A stretch of 35,464 bases of DNA from an uncultured Mycolicibacterium sp. (GTDB lineage: Bacteria; Actinomycetota; Actinomycetes; Mycobacteriales; Mycobacteriaceae), in the NCBI RefSeq assembly GCF_937941905.1, contig NZ_CALDGS010000009.1, positions 1 to 35,464 of the forward strand, in the 5' to 3' direction. Below the pieces are notes generated by a model. It made no database searches. It saw only the letters and a list, made by a program, of their open reading frames with translations, and was not told where the DNA came from. Positions within the stretch are counted from its first letter, which is position 1; every line of letters begins with the position of its first letter. Of the stretch, positions 7,743 to 16,432 are shown one piece after another. A program made the translations under genes and the position numbers.

Positions 7743-7841
7743 GTGGTCCTTTTTTTTGAGATCCTGCTGGTTGCGGCCGTCGTGGTGATCACCTGGTTCG
7801 CGCTGTACGCGCTGTACCGCCTGATCACCGACGAGTCGTGA
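7743..7841 (+). CDS. 32-aa single-pass membrane peptide, leaderless
   Basis: The frame GTG(7743)-TGA(7841) encodes a short protein: a hydrophobic helix (VLFFEILLVAAVVVITWFAL) followed by a short positively charged and polar end (YRLITDES). The stop overlaps the GTG of the nitrobindin-like gene (GTGA), so the two are translationally coupled. A -10 TAGACT 7 nt upstream makes it the first cistron of a leaderless mRNA. The function is unknown. It may anchor or partner the downstream heme-binding protein, but that is inference. Confidence 0.68.
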   Translation: MVLFFEILLVAAVVVITWFALYALYRLITDES

Positions 7842-8503
7842 CCGACGACGACCGACTCGACACCCCCGGCCCGGTCCGGGGTTCCGGTGACCGCGCCATC
7901 GCCGAGGCGGCCGAACGCGCCAAGGTGACGGCGGGCCGCAACATCCCGGATTTCGACGATCTGCCGCTGCCCGCGGACACCGCGAACCTGCGCGAGGGCG
8001 CCGACCTGCACGACGGGCTACTCGCGCTGCTGCCCCTGGTCGGGGTGTGGCGCGGCGAGGGGCAGGGCCGCGACGCCGACGGCGACTACCGGTTCGGCCA
8101 GCAGATCGTCGTCTCGCACAACGGTGCGGACTACCTGAACTGGGAGTCGCGGTCCTGGCGGCTGACCGAGGGCGGCGAGTACGAGCAGCACGCGCTGCGC
8201 GAGACCGGCTTCTGGCGGTTCGTCCCCGATCCGGAGGATCCGTCCGAGACCCAGTCGATCGAGTTGCTGCTGGCCAACGCCGCCGGCTACATCGAGCTGT
8301 TCTACGGCCGACCGCTGTCCCAGACGTCGTGGGAGCTGGTCACCGACGCGCTGGCGCGCAGCCGCTCCGGTGTGCTCATCGGCGGGGCGCGCCGGCTCTA
8401 CGGCATCGTCGAGGGCGATCTCGCCTATGTCGAGGAGCGCGTGGACGCCGACGGCCAGCTGGTGCCGCACCTGTCGGCGCGGCTCAAGCGCTACGCCGGC
8501 TGA
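7838..8503 (+). CDS. Nitrobindin-like / FABP-like beta-barrel protein (Rv0813c family)
   Basis: The 221-aa protein has the nitrobindin signature GVWRGEGQG at residues 69-77 and the C-terminal PHLSARLKR, whose His211 would be the candidate axial heme ligand. Nitrobindins are ten-stranded beta barrels that bind ferric heme and isomerise peroxynitrite to nitrate; the M. tuberculosis ortholog was first described as fatty-acid-binding-protein-like. A polar 50-residue N-terminal extension precedes the barrel. The GTG at 7838 overlaps the stop of the 32-aa peptide. Heme binding and peroxynitrite activity are inferred from the family. Confidence 0.85.
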   Translation: MTDDDRLDTPGPVRGSGDRAIAEAAERAKVTAGRNIPDFDDLPLPADTANLREGADLHDGLLALLPLVGVWRGEGQGRDADGDYRFGQQIVVSHNGADYLNWESRSWRLTEGGEYEQHALRETGFWRFVPDPEDPSETQSIELLLANAAGYIELFYGRPLSQTSWELVTDALARSRSGVLIGGARRLYGIVEGDLAYVEERVDADGQLVPHLSARLKRYAG

Positions 8504-8577
8504 GCCCGGCGAACCTGCCAACAACTTTCCTCGGCAACTACCGGTGGGCACCCCCGGCCGGATGCGACACTTTGCTC

Positions 8578-9851
8578 ATGCCCCGTCGACTGGGAAGAAA
8601 TTCGACGCCAAGTGCGAACTCCGAGCCGGCCGAGGATCGCGGTGAGACCCGCGCCGAGGAGATGGCCCGCGCGGCCGCCGATCTGTTCCAGCGGTTCGGC
8701 TTCCAGAACGTCAGCATCGAGCGGATCGGGGCGGCCGTCGGCCTGACCGGCCCGGCGGTCTACCGCCATTTCAAGGGCAAGCACGACATCCTGGCGCACG
8801 CGCTGATGAACCAGGGCGAGCTTGCCGAACGGATCTGCCGTCGCACCGACGAGCAGGGGGGCACCCCGAGGAGAAGCTGCGGCTGCTGCTGTCCCGGTTC
8901 GGCGAGATGACCGCCAACGGCGACGAGGCCACCCTGTGGCGGCGCGAGCAGCGCCACCTCGACGACACGCAGCGCGAGGTGCTCCGCCGGCACATCGCCG
9001 CCAGTCAGGAGGTCTTCGCCGACCGGATCGCCGCCGCGCGGCCCGGGCTCGGGGTGCGCAAGGCCCGGCTGCTCGCCCTGGCGGTGCTGGTGATGTACGC
9101 CAACACCCCGGAGTTCCGCGGCACGCTGTCCCAGGACCGGCTGCTGCAGTTGCAGACCGCGATGGCCCGGGCGCTCATCGACTGCGAGCTGCCCGACCCG
9201 GAGCCGGGCGTCCGGCCGCTGCCGGAGCCGGGGCGGCGCCGCCCGGCCGGCCGGCGCGAGCGCATCCTGGACGTGGCCGCCCGGTTGTTCAACGAGCGCG
9301 GGTTCCACAACGTGCAGATGAACGACGTCGCCCGCGCCGCCGAGATCTCCACCGCCACGCTCTACCAGCATGTGAACAGCAAGACCGACGTGCTGCGCGC
9401 GGTGCTGGAGCGGGGCGCGCAGGGCCTGCACTATGTCACCGCCGAGGCGCTGGCCTGCGCCGCCACCCCGCGGCAGGCGCTCGACGCGCTCATCGAGTCC
9501 TACATCCGTCAGGTGCTCGGGGTGCACGGGCGGGTGATGTCGATCCTGACCACCGACCTGCTCTACCTGCCCGAGCAGGTACAGGCCGCGCTGCGCGAAT
9601 CGCAGCGCGAGTACATCGCCGAGTGGGTCGCGGCGATCGAGGCGCTCACCGAGGGGCTGACCGCCGTCGACGCCGGTGTGCTGGCCCGGGCCGCCATCGG
9701 CGTGCTCACCGACCTGGCCTCGCTGCCCGTGGTGCGGCAGCGGCCGGGTGTGATCGCCGAGCTCACCGCGATCGCCCGCGCGATGGTGCTGCTGCCGGGG
9801 CCGTCGGACGTGGCCGACCTCGCCGCGGCCGTCGCTAGCGCGACTCGCTGA
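8578..9851 (+). pseudogene. Two-domain TetR-family regulator, frameshifted in a G run
   Basis: The first frame (ATG 8578 to stop at 8910) encodes a TetR DNA-binding domain: EEMARAAADLFQRFGFQNVSIERIGAAVG with the helix-turn-helix GPAVYRHFKGKHDIL. After GELAERICRRTDEQ it turns into Arg/Cys nonsense. The natural continuation, PEEKLRLLLSRFGEM, lies in the next frame and runs to 9851, where a second TetR HTH domain begins near 9254 (RRERILDVAARLFNERGF ... ISTATLYQHVNSKTDVL). The switch is at six G residues, 8856-8861; seven G (or four) would restore one protein of about 424 aa. It may be a real mutation, phase variation or a sequencing error. A fused double TetR architecture is itself uncommon. 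The target genes are unknown. Confidence 0.82.
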
Positions 9852-10707
9852 GCAGCGGCGCGATCCCCGGCCCGGTCAGCCATTCCTTCTGCATCCGGAA
9901 CAGATCGCCGTTGTCGCCGAGCTCGTCGACGGCCCACGACACGCACTCGGTCAGCGGGCTGTCCTTGGGCAGCACGATGCCGAACTCCTCGCCGTTGCCG
10001 GGTTCGGGCGGCAGCTGGCCGACGATGATCGAGCCGGGCAGTTCGAACTGCATGGAGAACGCGGTGGGCAGGTCGACGACGAGCACCTCGATCCGGCCGG
10101 CGGCCAGCGCGTCGCGGGCCGCCTCATTGGTCGGGTAGTCGATCACCGTGCCGGTCTCCGACAGCCGGCGGGCGGTGTCGAGGCTGGTGGAGCCGGCCTG
10201 GGCGCCCATCCGCAGACCGCGCAGCCCCTCGATGTCGGTCACCCCGTCGGCCGGCGTGCCCGGCATGGCGAGGAAGGCCTGGGTGACGTTGTAGTACGGC
10301 GCGGAGAAGTCGACCCACTGCGCGCGTTCGTCGGTGATCGAGATCTGTTCCAGCGCGGCGTCGAAGTTCTTCGGCCCGGGCGCGATGACCTCGTTGAACG
10401 GCACCCGCACCCAGCGCACCTCGTCGCGACGGTAGCCGAGCTTGTCGGCCACCGCGTAGGCGACCGCCGACTCGTAGCCCTGTCCGTTCTCCGGCTGGTT
10501 GTTGATGTACCAGGGGTGGTAGACCGGCTCGTCGGCGGCGAAGGTGAGCCGCCCGGGTACGAGCGTGTCCAGCGCATCCTTGTGGCAGCTCCGCTCGCCG
10601 GTGCGTTCGCCCGCCTGCTCGGCGATCTCCCCGGTGCCGGCACATCCGGTCAGCGCGGCCAGCAGCACGACGGCCGCGACCAAGCTCACACGCATAGGCG
10701 GCATCAT
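9835..10707 (-). CDS. Extracellular solute-binding lipoprotein (family 3, amino-acid type)
   Basis: A 290-aa lipoprotein: signal helix VSLVAAVVLLAALTG followed by lipobox Cys22. The mature part is a type-II periplasmic-binding fold of ABC amino-acid importers: GRLTFAADEPVYHPWYINN (ligand entry), GYESAVAYAVADKLGY, NFDAALEQISITDERAQWVDFSAPYY (the family-3 signature region), and GLRGLRMGAQAGSTSLD in domain 2. No permease or ATPase is adjacent, so it is an orphan receptor. The start could also be the ATG at 10704 or 10695. Its 3' end overlaps the end of the convergent TetR gene by 17 bp. Confidence 0.85.
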   Translation of the reverse strand: MMPPMRVSLVAAVVLLAALTGCAGTGEIAEQAGERTGERSCHKDALDTLVPGRLTFAADEPVYHPWYINNQPENGQGYESAVAYAVADKLGYRRDEVRWVRVPFNEVIAPGPKNFDAALEQISITDERAQWVDFSAPYYNVTQAFLAMPGTPADGVTDIEGLRGLRMGAQAGSTSLDTARRLSETGTVIDYPTNEAARDALAAGRIEVLVVDLPTAFSMQFELPGSIIVGQLPPEPGNGEEFGIVLPKDSPLTECVSWAVDELGDNGDLFRMQKEWLTGPGIAPLLSESR

Positions 10708-10996
10708 CGCATGCCACAGTCCGCCGGGCGCGGGGACGGGGGCGTCGACCGGGTCCGGATATGGAGCGGCCCCCGAGCCGTGGTTCCTGGCTGGACGGGC
10801 CGAGGGGCTCGGGGGCCGGGTGACTGCGGGGAATTCGCCGGCGCGCGCCAGGTGAAATCTCCGCCTGCGCAGCAGCTAGCGCGCAGCCACCTCACAAGTC
10901 CATGAATCAGTCAATTCGCCGGACCACCTCCTTCCCTGTGTACGAGCGACCGTACTCCTCCGGCGCCGGGTTGAAAACCGGATTTCGGGGCGCGCC
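10708..10996. other. Intergenic region between pabC and the solute-binding protein gene
   Basis: This stretch of 289 bp must hold the promoter of the solute-binding lipoprotein gene and the end of pabC. I see a short GTAC-bounded palindrome at 10940-10955 and a weak CCGGGTTGAAAACCGG hairpin just before 10982 that could terminate pabC. I found no convincing gene or structured RNA. Confidence 0.4.
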
Positions 10997-11875
10997 TCAG
11001 CGGTCGGAGACGACGGCGGCGTCGACGAGTTCGGCCAGCTCGGCGGCCAGCGGTGCGGTCGGCAGCGGCCGGCCGTCGAGGGTGTGCACGCGGGCGGCCA
11101 GGGTGATCGAGGAGACCAGCCACACCCCCTGGGCGGTGAACAGGTCCGCCGGCCGCAGCGCCCGGTAGTCGCAGTCGTAGCCCTTGTCGCGGGCCACCTC
11201 GAACAGCGCCTGCTGGGTGGTGCCGCGCAGGATCGGGTACCAGGGCGGCGGGGTGAGCAGGGTGGGGTTGCCGTCGACCTCGGTGGCGATCACCACCGTG
11301 GAACGCGGCCCCTCCAGCACGTAGCCGTCGGTGCTGACGAACACCACGTCGCCGGCACCGAGGCGTTCGGCGTGCCGCAGGGCGGCCATGTTGACCGCGT
11401 AGGACAGCGTCTTGGCGCCGGCCAGCAGCCAGGGCATGGTGTCCGCCCCGGTGGCGGGCAGGCCGCGGTCCAGGGTCACCGCCGCCACCCCGTCGCGGCG
11501 GGCGGCGGCGATCCGGTCCGGCAGCGGGGGGATGGTGGCGTAGGCGGTCGGCGGGCCGCCGCTCTCCCGGCCGCGGCTGTAGACCAGCCGCAGCGCCCCC
11601 TCACCGCCGCCCTCGGCGGTCCACTGCCGCACCCCGCGGTCGACGGCCGTGCGCCAGGCGTCCAGGTCGGGTGCGGGCAGATCGGCCAGCCGGGACGACT
11701 GCGCCAGCCGGTTCAGGTGCGCCTCGAGCAGACAGGCCCGCCCGTCGCGCACCAGCAGCGTCTCGAACACCCCGTCGCCGCGCACCGCGGCCAGGTCGTC
11801 GGCGTGCAGCAGCGGGGCGGCCGGGTCGTGCAGTTGCCCGTCCAGCGTGACCAGGACCCGCGGTCGGCTCGCCAT
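10997..11875 (-). CDS. pabC: Aminodeoxychorismate lyase PabC (PLP class IV)
   Basis: PabC splits 4-amino-4-deoxychorismate into 4-aminobenzoate and pyruvate in folate synthesis. The 292-aa protein has the class-IV PLP fold: RGDGVFETLLV at residues 32-42, RLVYSRG near 96-102, the Schiff-base Lys155 in GAKTLSYAVN, and the phosphate-binding loop LRGTTQQALFE. The branched-chain aminotransferase family is a close relative, but length and synteny with Rv0812 favour PabC. I chose the ATG at 11875, twelve codons inside the longest frame, because the upstream codons overlap the promoter shared with ygfZ; a TAGGCT -10 is 8 nt before it. Confidence 0.88.
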   Translation of the reverse strand: MASRPRVLVTLDGQLHDPAAPLLHADDLAAVRGDGVFETLLVRDGRACLLEAHLNRLAQSSRLADLPAPDLDAWRTAVDRGVRQWTAEGGGEGALRLVYSRGRESGGPPTAYATIPPLPDRIAAARRDGVAAVTLDRGLPATGADTMPWLLAGAKTLSYAVNMAALRHAERLGAGDVVFVSTDGYVLEGPRSTVVIATEVDGNPTLLTPPPWYPILRGTTQQALFEVARDKGYDCDYRALRPADLFTAQGVWLVSSITLAARVHTLDGRPLPTAPLAAELAELVDAAVVSDR

Positions 11876-11883
11876 GAACGACC

Positions 11884-11903
11884 AGCCTAGCCGTCCGTAG
11901 GCT
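11884..11903. promoter_or_regulatory. Back-to-back leaderless promoters for pabC and ygfZ
   Basis: Only 34 bp separate the two divergent start codons. TAGGCT reads on plus at 11898-11903, 6 nt before the ygfZ ATG, and again TAGGCT on minus at 11884-11889, 8 nt before the pabC ATG. Each -35 must lie inside or near the opposite gene's start. Confidence 0.6.
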
Positions 11904-11909
11904 GGAGTC

Positions 11910-12989
11910 ATGTCCGCTGTACCGGCACCCGAAACCGGCCCGGACGCCGGTGCCGTCTGGCACTACGGCGATCCGCTCGGCGAGCAGCGCAGCGCGGCCA
12001 CCGGCGCGGTGGTGGTGGACCGCTCGCACCGGGCGGTGCTGCGGCTGACCGGCGCCGAGCGCCGCGGCTGGCTGCACAACCTGACCACCCAGCACGTCGC
12101 GGACCTGCGACCGGGCGCGGTGGTGGAGAACCTCAGCCTCGACGCCCAGGGCCGTGTCGAGGATCACTGGATCCAGACCGAGCTGGCCGAGGCGACCGTG
12201 CTGGACACCGAGCCGTGGCGGGGTGAGCCGCTGCTGACGTATCTGCGCCGGATGGTGTTCTGGGCCGACGTGCAGATCGAACCGGCCGAGCTGGCCGTGC
12301 TGTCGCTGCTCGGCCCGGCGCTGGCCGGTGCGCCGGTGCTCGAGGCGCTGGGCCTGGACGCGCTGCCGGCGGAGGCCACCGCGGTGCCGGTGCCGGGCGG
12401 CTTCGTGCGGCGCATCCCGTCGCAGGGGCTGGAACTGGACCTGGTGGTGGCGCGCGCCGAGGCCGCCGACCGGGTGCAGCGGCTCGTCGCGGCCGGGGTG
12501 CGCCGGGCCGGGGTGTGGGCCTACGAGGCGCACCGGGTGGCCGCGGTGCGGCCCCGGCTCGGGGTGGACACCGACGAGCGCACGATCCCGCACGAGGTGG
12601 GCTGGATCGGCGGGCCGGGCGAGGGCGCGGTGCATCTGGACAAGGGCTGCTACCGCGGCCAGGAGACGGTCGCGCGGGTGCACAACCTGGGCCGGCCGCC
12701 GCGGATGCTGGTGTTGCTGCACCTCGACGGCTCGGTGGACCGGCCGGCCACCGGGGACCCGGTGCTGGCCGGGGGACGGCCGGTGGGCCGGGTGGGCACC
12801 GTCGTCGACCACGTCGACCTGGGGCCGGTGGCGCTGGCGCTGGTCAAGCGCGGGCTGCCGGCCGACACCGAACTCGCCGTCGGCGCCGACGGGACCGTCG
12901 GCGCGGCGATCGACCCGGACTCGGTGCCGCCGCCGGACGCACCGGGCGCGGGCCGGCTCGCCGTCGAGCGGTTACGTCGCGGAGGGTAG
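11910..12989 (+). CDS. ygfZ: Folate-binding Fe-S cluster protein YgfZ (GcvT-like)
   Basis: YgfZ-family proteins bind tetrahydrofolate and help assembly or repair of some iron-sulfur enzymes. The 359-aa protein has the aminomethyltransferase (GcvT) fold, with LTGAERRGWLHNLTTQHVADLRPG near the N-terminus and the diagnostic motif K-G-C-Y-R-G-Q-E at residues 245-252, whose Cys is essential in the E. coli protein. The start is at a leaderless -10. It corresponds to Rv0811c. Pairing with the folate-pathway gene pabC across a shared promoter fits its folate dependence. Confidence 0.9.
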   Translation: MSAVPAPETGPDAGAVWHYGDPLGEQRSAATGAVVVDRSHRAVLRLTGAERRGWLHNLTTQHVADLRPGAVVENLSLDAQGRVEDHWIQTELAEATVLDTEPWRGEPLLTYLRRMVFWADVQIEPAELAVLSLLGPALAGAPVLEALGLDALPAEATAVPVPGGFVRRIPSQGLELDLVVARAEAADRVQRLVAAGVRRAGVWAYEAHRVAAVRPRLGVDTDERTIPHEVGWIGGPGEGAVHLDKGCYRGQETVARVHNLGRPPRMLVLLHLDGSVDRPATGDPVLAGGRPVGRVGTVVDHVDLGPVALALVKRGLPADTELAVGADGTVGAAIDPDSVPPPDAPGAGRLAVERLRRGG

Positions 12990-13019
12990 GGCCTCTAAGC
13001 AGAAGCGTTCCGGGCACGG

Positions 13020-13083
13020 TAAAGTGTCGGCAGGACGAAACAGGACAGACAGATCGGAGCCGCCCCTCAATCGGGCCGCTCCG
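13020..13083 (+). promoter_or_regulatory. Promoter and 5' leader hairpin of the DUF3073 gene
   Basis: A -10 TAAAGT (13020-13025) is followed by a leader of about 75 nt. In it, 13055-13065 and 13073-13083 form an 11-bp stem (one mismatch) with a 7-nt loop. The SD lies in a G5-T-C6 stretch (13095-13106) directly before the ATG, which could fold back on itself. Confidence 0.4.
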
Positions 13084-13106
13084 TTATTGCGCAAGGGGGT
13101 CCCCCC

Positions 13107-13295
13107 ATGGGCCGCGGCCGGGCAAAGGCAAAGCAGACGAAGGTTGCTCGCGAGCTGAAGTACAGCTCACCACAGACGGATTTCGAGCGGCTTCAGCGGG
13201 AACTGTCCGGCGCTTCCAAGAAGTCGGACGAGGTCGACGACTACGACGACTACGGCTACAAGGACTGGGACGACCAGGACGACTGGCGCCGCTAG
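13107..13295 (+). CDS. DUF3073 small acidic protein (Rv0810c family)
   Basis: A 62-aa protein with a basic N-terminus (GRGRAKAKQTKVARELKY) and a highly acidic, Tyr/Asp/Trp-rich C-terminus (DDYDDYGYKDWDDQDDW). This matches the DUF3073 family, conserved across actinobacteria directly beside purM. No membrane segment or catalytic motif is visible. The function is unknown; the charge split suggests binding to nucleic acid or ribosome, which is only inference. It is transcribed on its own and is convergent with purM across a hairpin. Confidence 0.88.
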   Translation: MGRGRAKAKQTKVARELKYSSPQTDFERLQRELSGASKKSDEVDDYDDYGYKDWDDQDDWRR

Positions 13296-13324
13296 CCCGC
13301 TCGTTTTCTCCGTCACACACGCGC

Positions 13325-13370
13325 ACACGCCGCCCGATCGGTCGGTACCGTCGCCGGTCGGGCGGCGTGT
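13325..13370. terminator. Bidirectional terminator between the DUF3073 gene and purM
   Basis: 13-bp perfect stem, ACACGCCGCCCGA (13325-13337) with its complement at 13358-13370, and a 20-nt loop. It sits between two convergent genes. Confidence 0.7.
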
Positions 13371-13414
13371 CGTGTGCACCGCGGAAAGGTGACGGGCGTC
13401 ACTAGAACCGGTCA

Positions 13415-14488
<1,074 letters not shown>

Positions 14489-14514
14489 CGAGTCACAGGC
14501 TACCGGCCCGACTC

Positions 14515-14578
14515 CCGCGAGCAGTCGCCAACTCCCCCGCAACGGCCCGTCCCAGGGGGTGTACAGGTCTGCTCGCGG
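14515..14578. repeat. GCGAGC-family inverted repeat between purF and purM
   Basis: CCGCGAGCAG (14515-14524) and its exact complement (14569-14578) are separated by 44 nt. The CCGCGAGC core is the same as at 7616 and 35425, so this is a further member of the intergenic repeat family; it may weaken purF-to-purM readthrough. Confidence 0.5.
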
Positions 14579-14593
14579 AGGGAAGGTGGGCGG

Positions 14594-16117
14594 TCAGGGC
14601 CGGCGCAGGGCCGAGACGTTGTCGTTGTCGGCCTGCACCGGGATACCGCTGCGCGCGGCGCTGGCCAGCATGTGCTCGATGACGTTCTTGCCCAGCGCGG
14701 ACTCGCCCGGCAGCTCGATCGGGTACTCGCCGTCGAAACAGGCCCGGCACAGCCGTTCGGCGGGCTGCTCGGTGGCCTCGACCATGCCCTGCTGGGAGAT
14801 GTAGCCGAGGGTGTCGGCGCCGATGGCGTGCCGCACCGCCTCGACCATCTCGTCGGGGTTCTCCACCGCGTTGGCGATGAGCTCGGCGGGGGTGGCGAAG
14901 TCGATGCCGTAGAAGCACGGCCATTTCACCGGCGGCGAGGCGATCCGGACGTGCACCTCGGCCGCGCCGGCCTCGCGCAGCATCCGCACCAGTGCGCGCT
15001 GGGTGTTGCCGCGCACGATCGAGTCGTCGACGACGATCAGCCGCTTGCCGCGGATGTTCTCGCGCAGCGGGTTGAGCTTGAGCCGGATGCCGAGCTGGCG
15101 GATGGTCTGCGAGGGCTGGATGAAGGTGCGCCCGACGTAGGCGTTCTTCATCAGGCCCTGCCCGAACGGGATGCCGGACTCCTGGGCGTAGCCGACGGCG
15201 GCCGGCACCCCGGACTCGGGCACCCCGATGACCAGGTCGGCGTCGACGGGCTTCTCCCGGGCCAGCCGGCGGCCGATCTCCACGCGGGTGGCATGCACCG
15301 ACCGGCCGTTGAGATTGGAGTCCGGGCGGGCCAGGTAGACGTACTCGAACACGCAGGTCCGCGGCGTGGCCGGGGCGAACCGGGTGGTGCGCACCCCGTC
15401 GGCGTCGATGGCCAGCAGCTCACCGGGTTCGATGTCGCGCACGAAGGAGGCGCCGACGATGTCCAGCGCGGCGGTCTCCGAGGCGACCACCCAGCCGCGG
15501 TCCAGCCGGCCCAGCGACAGCGGCCGCACGCCGTACGGGTCGCGCGCGGCGTAGAGCGTGTTCTCGTCCATGAAGGTCAGGCAGAACGCGCCCCGCACGG
15601 TGGGCAGCAACTCGAGGGCGGCCCGCTCCAGCGTGGAGTCGGCCGCGCCGTGGGCGAGCAGGGCGCCGAGGATGTCGGAGTCGGTGGTGGCCGTCGGCCC
15701 GCTGCGGTTGCCCAGCAGCCCGGCGGCGCGGGCGCGTTCGGCCAGTTCGGCGGTGTTGACCAGGTTGCCGTTGTGGCCGAGCGCCACGCCGGTGCCGGCG
15801 GCGGTGTTGCGGAACACCGGTTGGGCGTTCTCCCAGGTGGTGGACCCGGTGGTGGAGTAGCGGCAGTGCCCGATCGCGACGTGGCCGTGCATCGCGGCTA
15901 GGGTCTGCTCGTCGAACACCTGGCTGACCAGGCCGAGGTCCTTGAACACCAGCACCTGCGAACCGTCGGCGACGGCGATGCCGGCCGCCTCCTGGCCGCG
16001 GTGTTGCAGGGCGTAGAGCCCGTAGTAGGTGAGTTTTGCGACATCCTCGCCCGGGGCCCAGACCCCGAATACGCCGCACTCTTCTCGGGGCTCGGATTCC
16101 GTCAGCTCGCCGGTCAC
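14594..16117 (-). CDS. purF: Amidophosphoribosyltransferase PurF
   Basis: PurF makes 5-phosphoribosylamine from PRPP and glutamine, the first committed step of purine synthesis. The 507-aa protein has a short propeptide and the N-terminal nucleophile Cys14 (REECGVFGVW), an Ntn-type glutaminase domain, the PRPP motif VVDDSIVRGNTQ, and Cys residues in PCFYGID and LCRACFDG for the 4Fe-4S cluster of the Bacillus-type enzyme. I chose the GTG at 16117 over the GTG at 16213 because a TAGACT -10 (16159-16164) predicts a transcription start near 16152, inside the longer frame. GGGAG precedes the chosen start by about 12 nt. Confidence 0.95.
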   Translation of the reverse strand: MTGELTESEPREECGVFGVWAPGEDVAKLTYYGLYALQHRGQEAAGIAVADGSQVLVFKDLGLVSQVFDEQTLAAMHGHVAIGHCRYSTTGSTTWENAQPVFRNTAAGTGVALGHNGNLVNTAELAERARAAGLLGNRSGPTATTDSDILGALLAHGAADSTLERAALELLPTVRGAFCLTFMDENTLYAARDPYGVRPLSLGRLDRGWVVASETAALDIVGASFVRDIEPGELLAIDADGVRTTRFAPATPRTCVFEYVYLARPDSNLNGRSVHATRVEIGRRLAREKPVDADLVIGVPESGVPAAVGYAQESGIPFGQGLMKNAYVGRTFIQPSQTIRQLGIRLKLNPLRENIRGKRLIVVDDSIVRGNTQRALVRMLREAGAAEVHVRIASPPVKWPCFYGIDFATPAELIANAVENPDEMVEAVRHAIGADTLGYISQQGMVEATEQPAERLCRACFDGEYPIELPGESALGKNVIEHMLASAARSGIPVQADNDNVSALRRP

Positions 16118-16432
16118 GATAGGGCTGCTCCCAGGGGGCGGATGTGGTGGTACCGCCGAGTCTACGGTCCCGGCGGGCCGATCACGGAATCGCCCGGACG
16201 TGGTCTGCACCACCCTTTTCGTGGGGAAAGAAAAAATCGCGCCGATTCAATCCCTTGCCACCCGGGCCGGACGCGCGCATTCTTGCCGCGCCGTGTTCCT
16301 GCCCGATGCCCGGAAGATGCAGGTGATGTCCGCCCTCCGATCCCCTGCCGGCCGCGTCCTCACCGCGGCGGGTCGCCCCCGTGTCGGCATCACTGGTGCA
16401 CGGCCTCTTCCTGAGATGACGAAGGATCGTTC
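16118..16432. other. Divergent intergenic region between purF and the ssuD-like gene
   Basis: A 315-bp stretch. The left part holds the purF promoter (TAGACT on minus, 16159-16164). The right part is the leader of the SsuD-like gene; its start codon at 16433 has SD GAAGGA. One open frame on plus (ATG 16317) ends in TGA overlapping that start (ATGA), which could be a short coupling peptide of 39 codons. I see no recognised riboswitch. Confidence 0.4.

Noticed and set aside
16118..16432. SAM-type or other riboswitch before the SsuD-like gene
   Set aside because: I could not identify the conserved core or a convincing multi-stem structure by eye.
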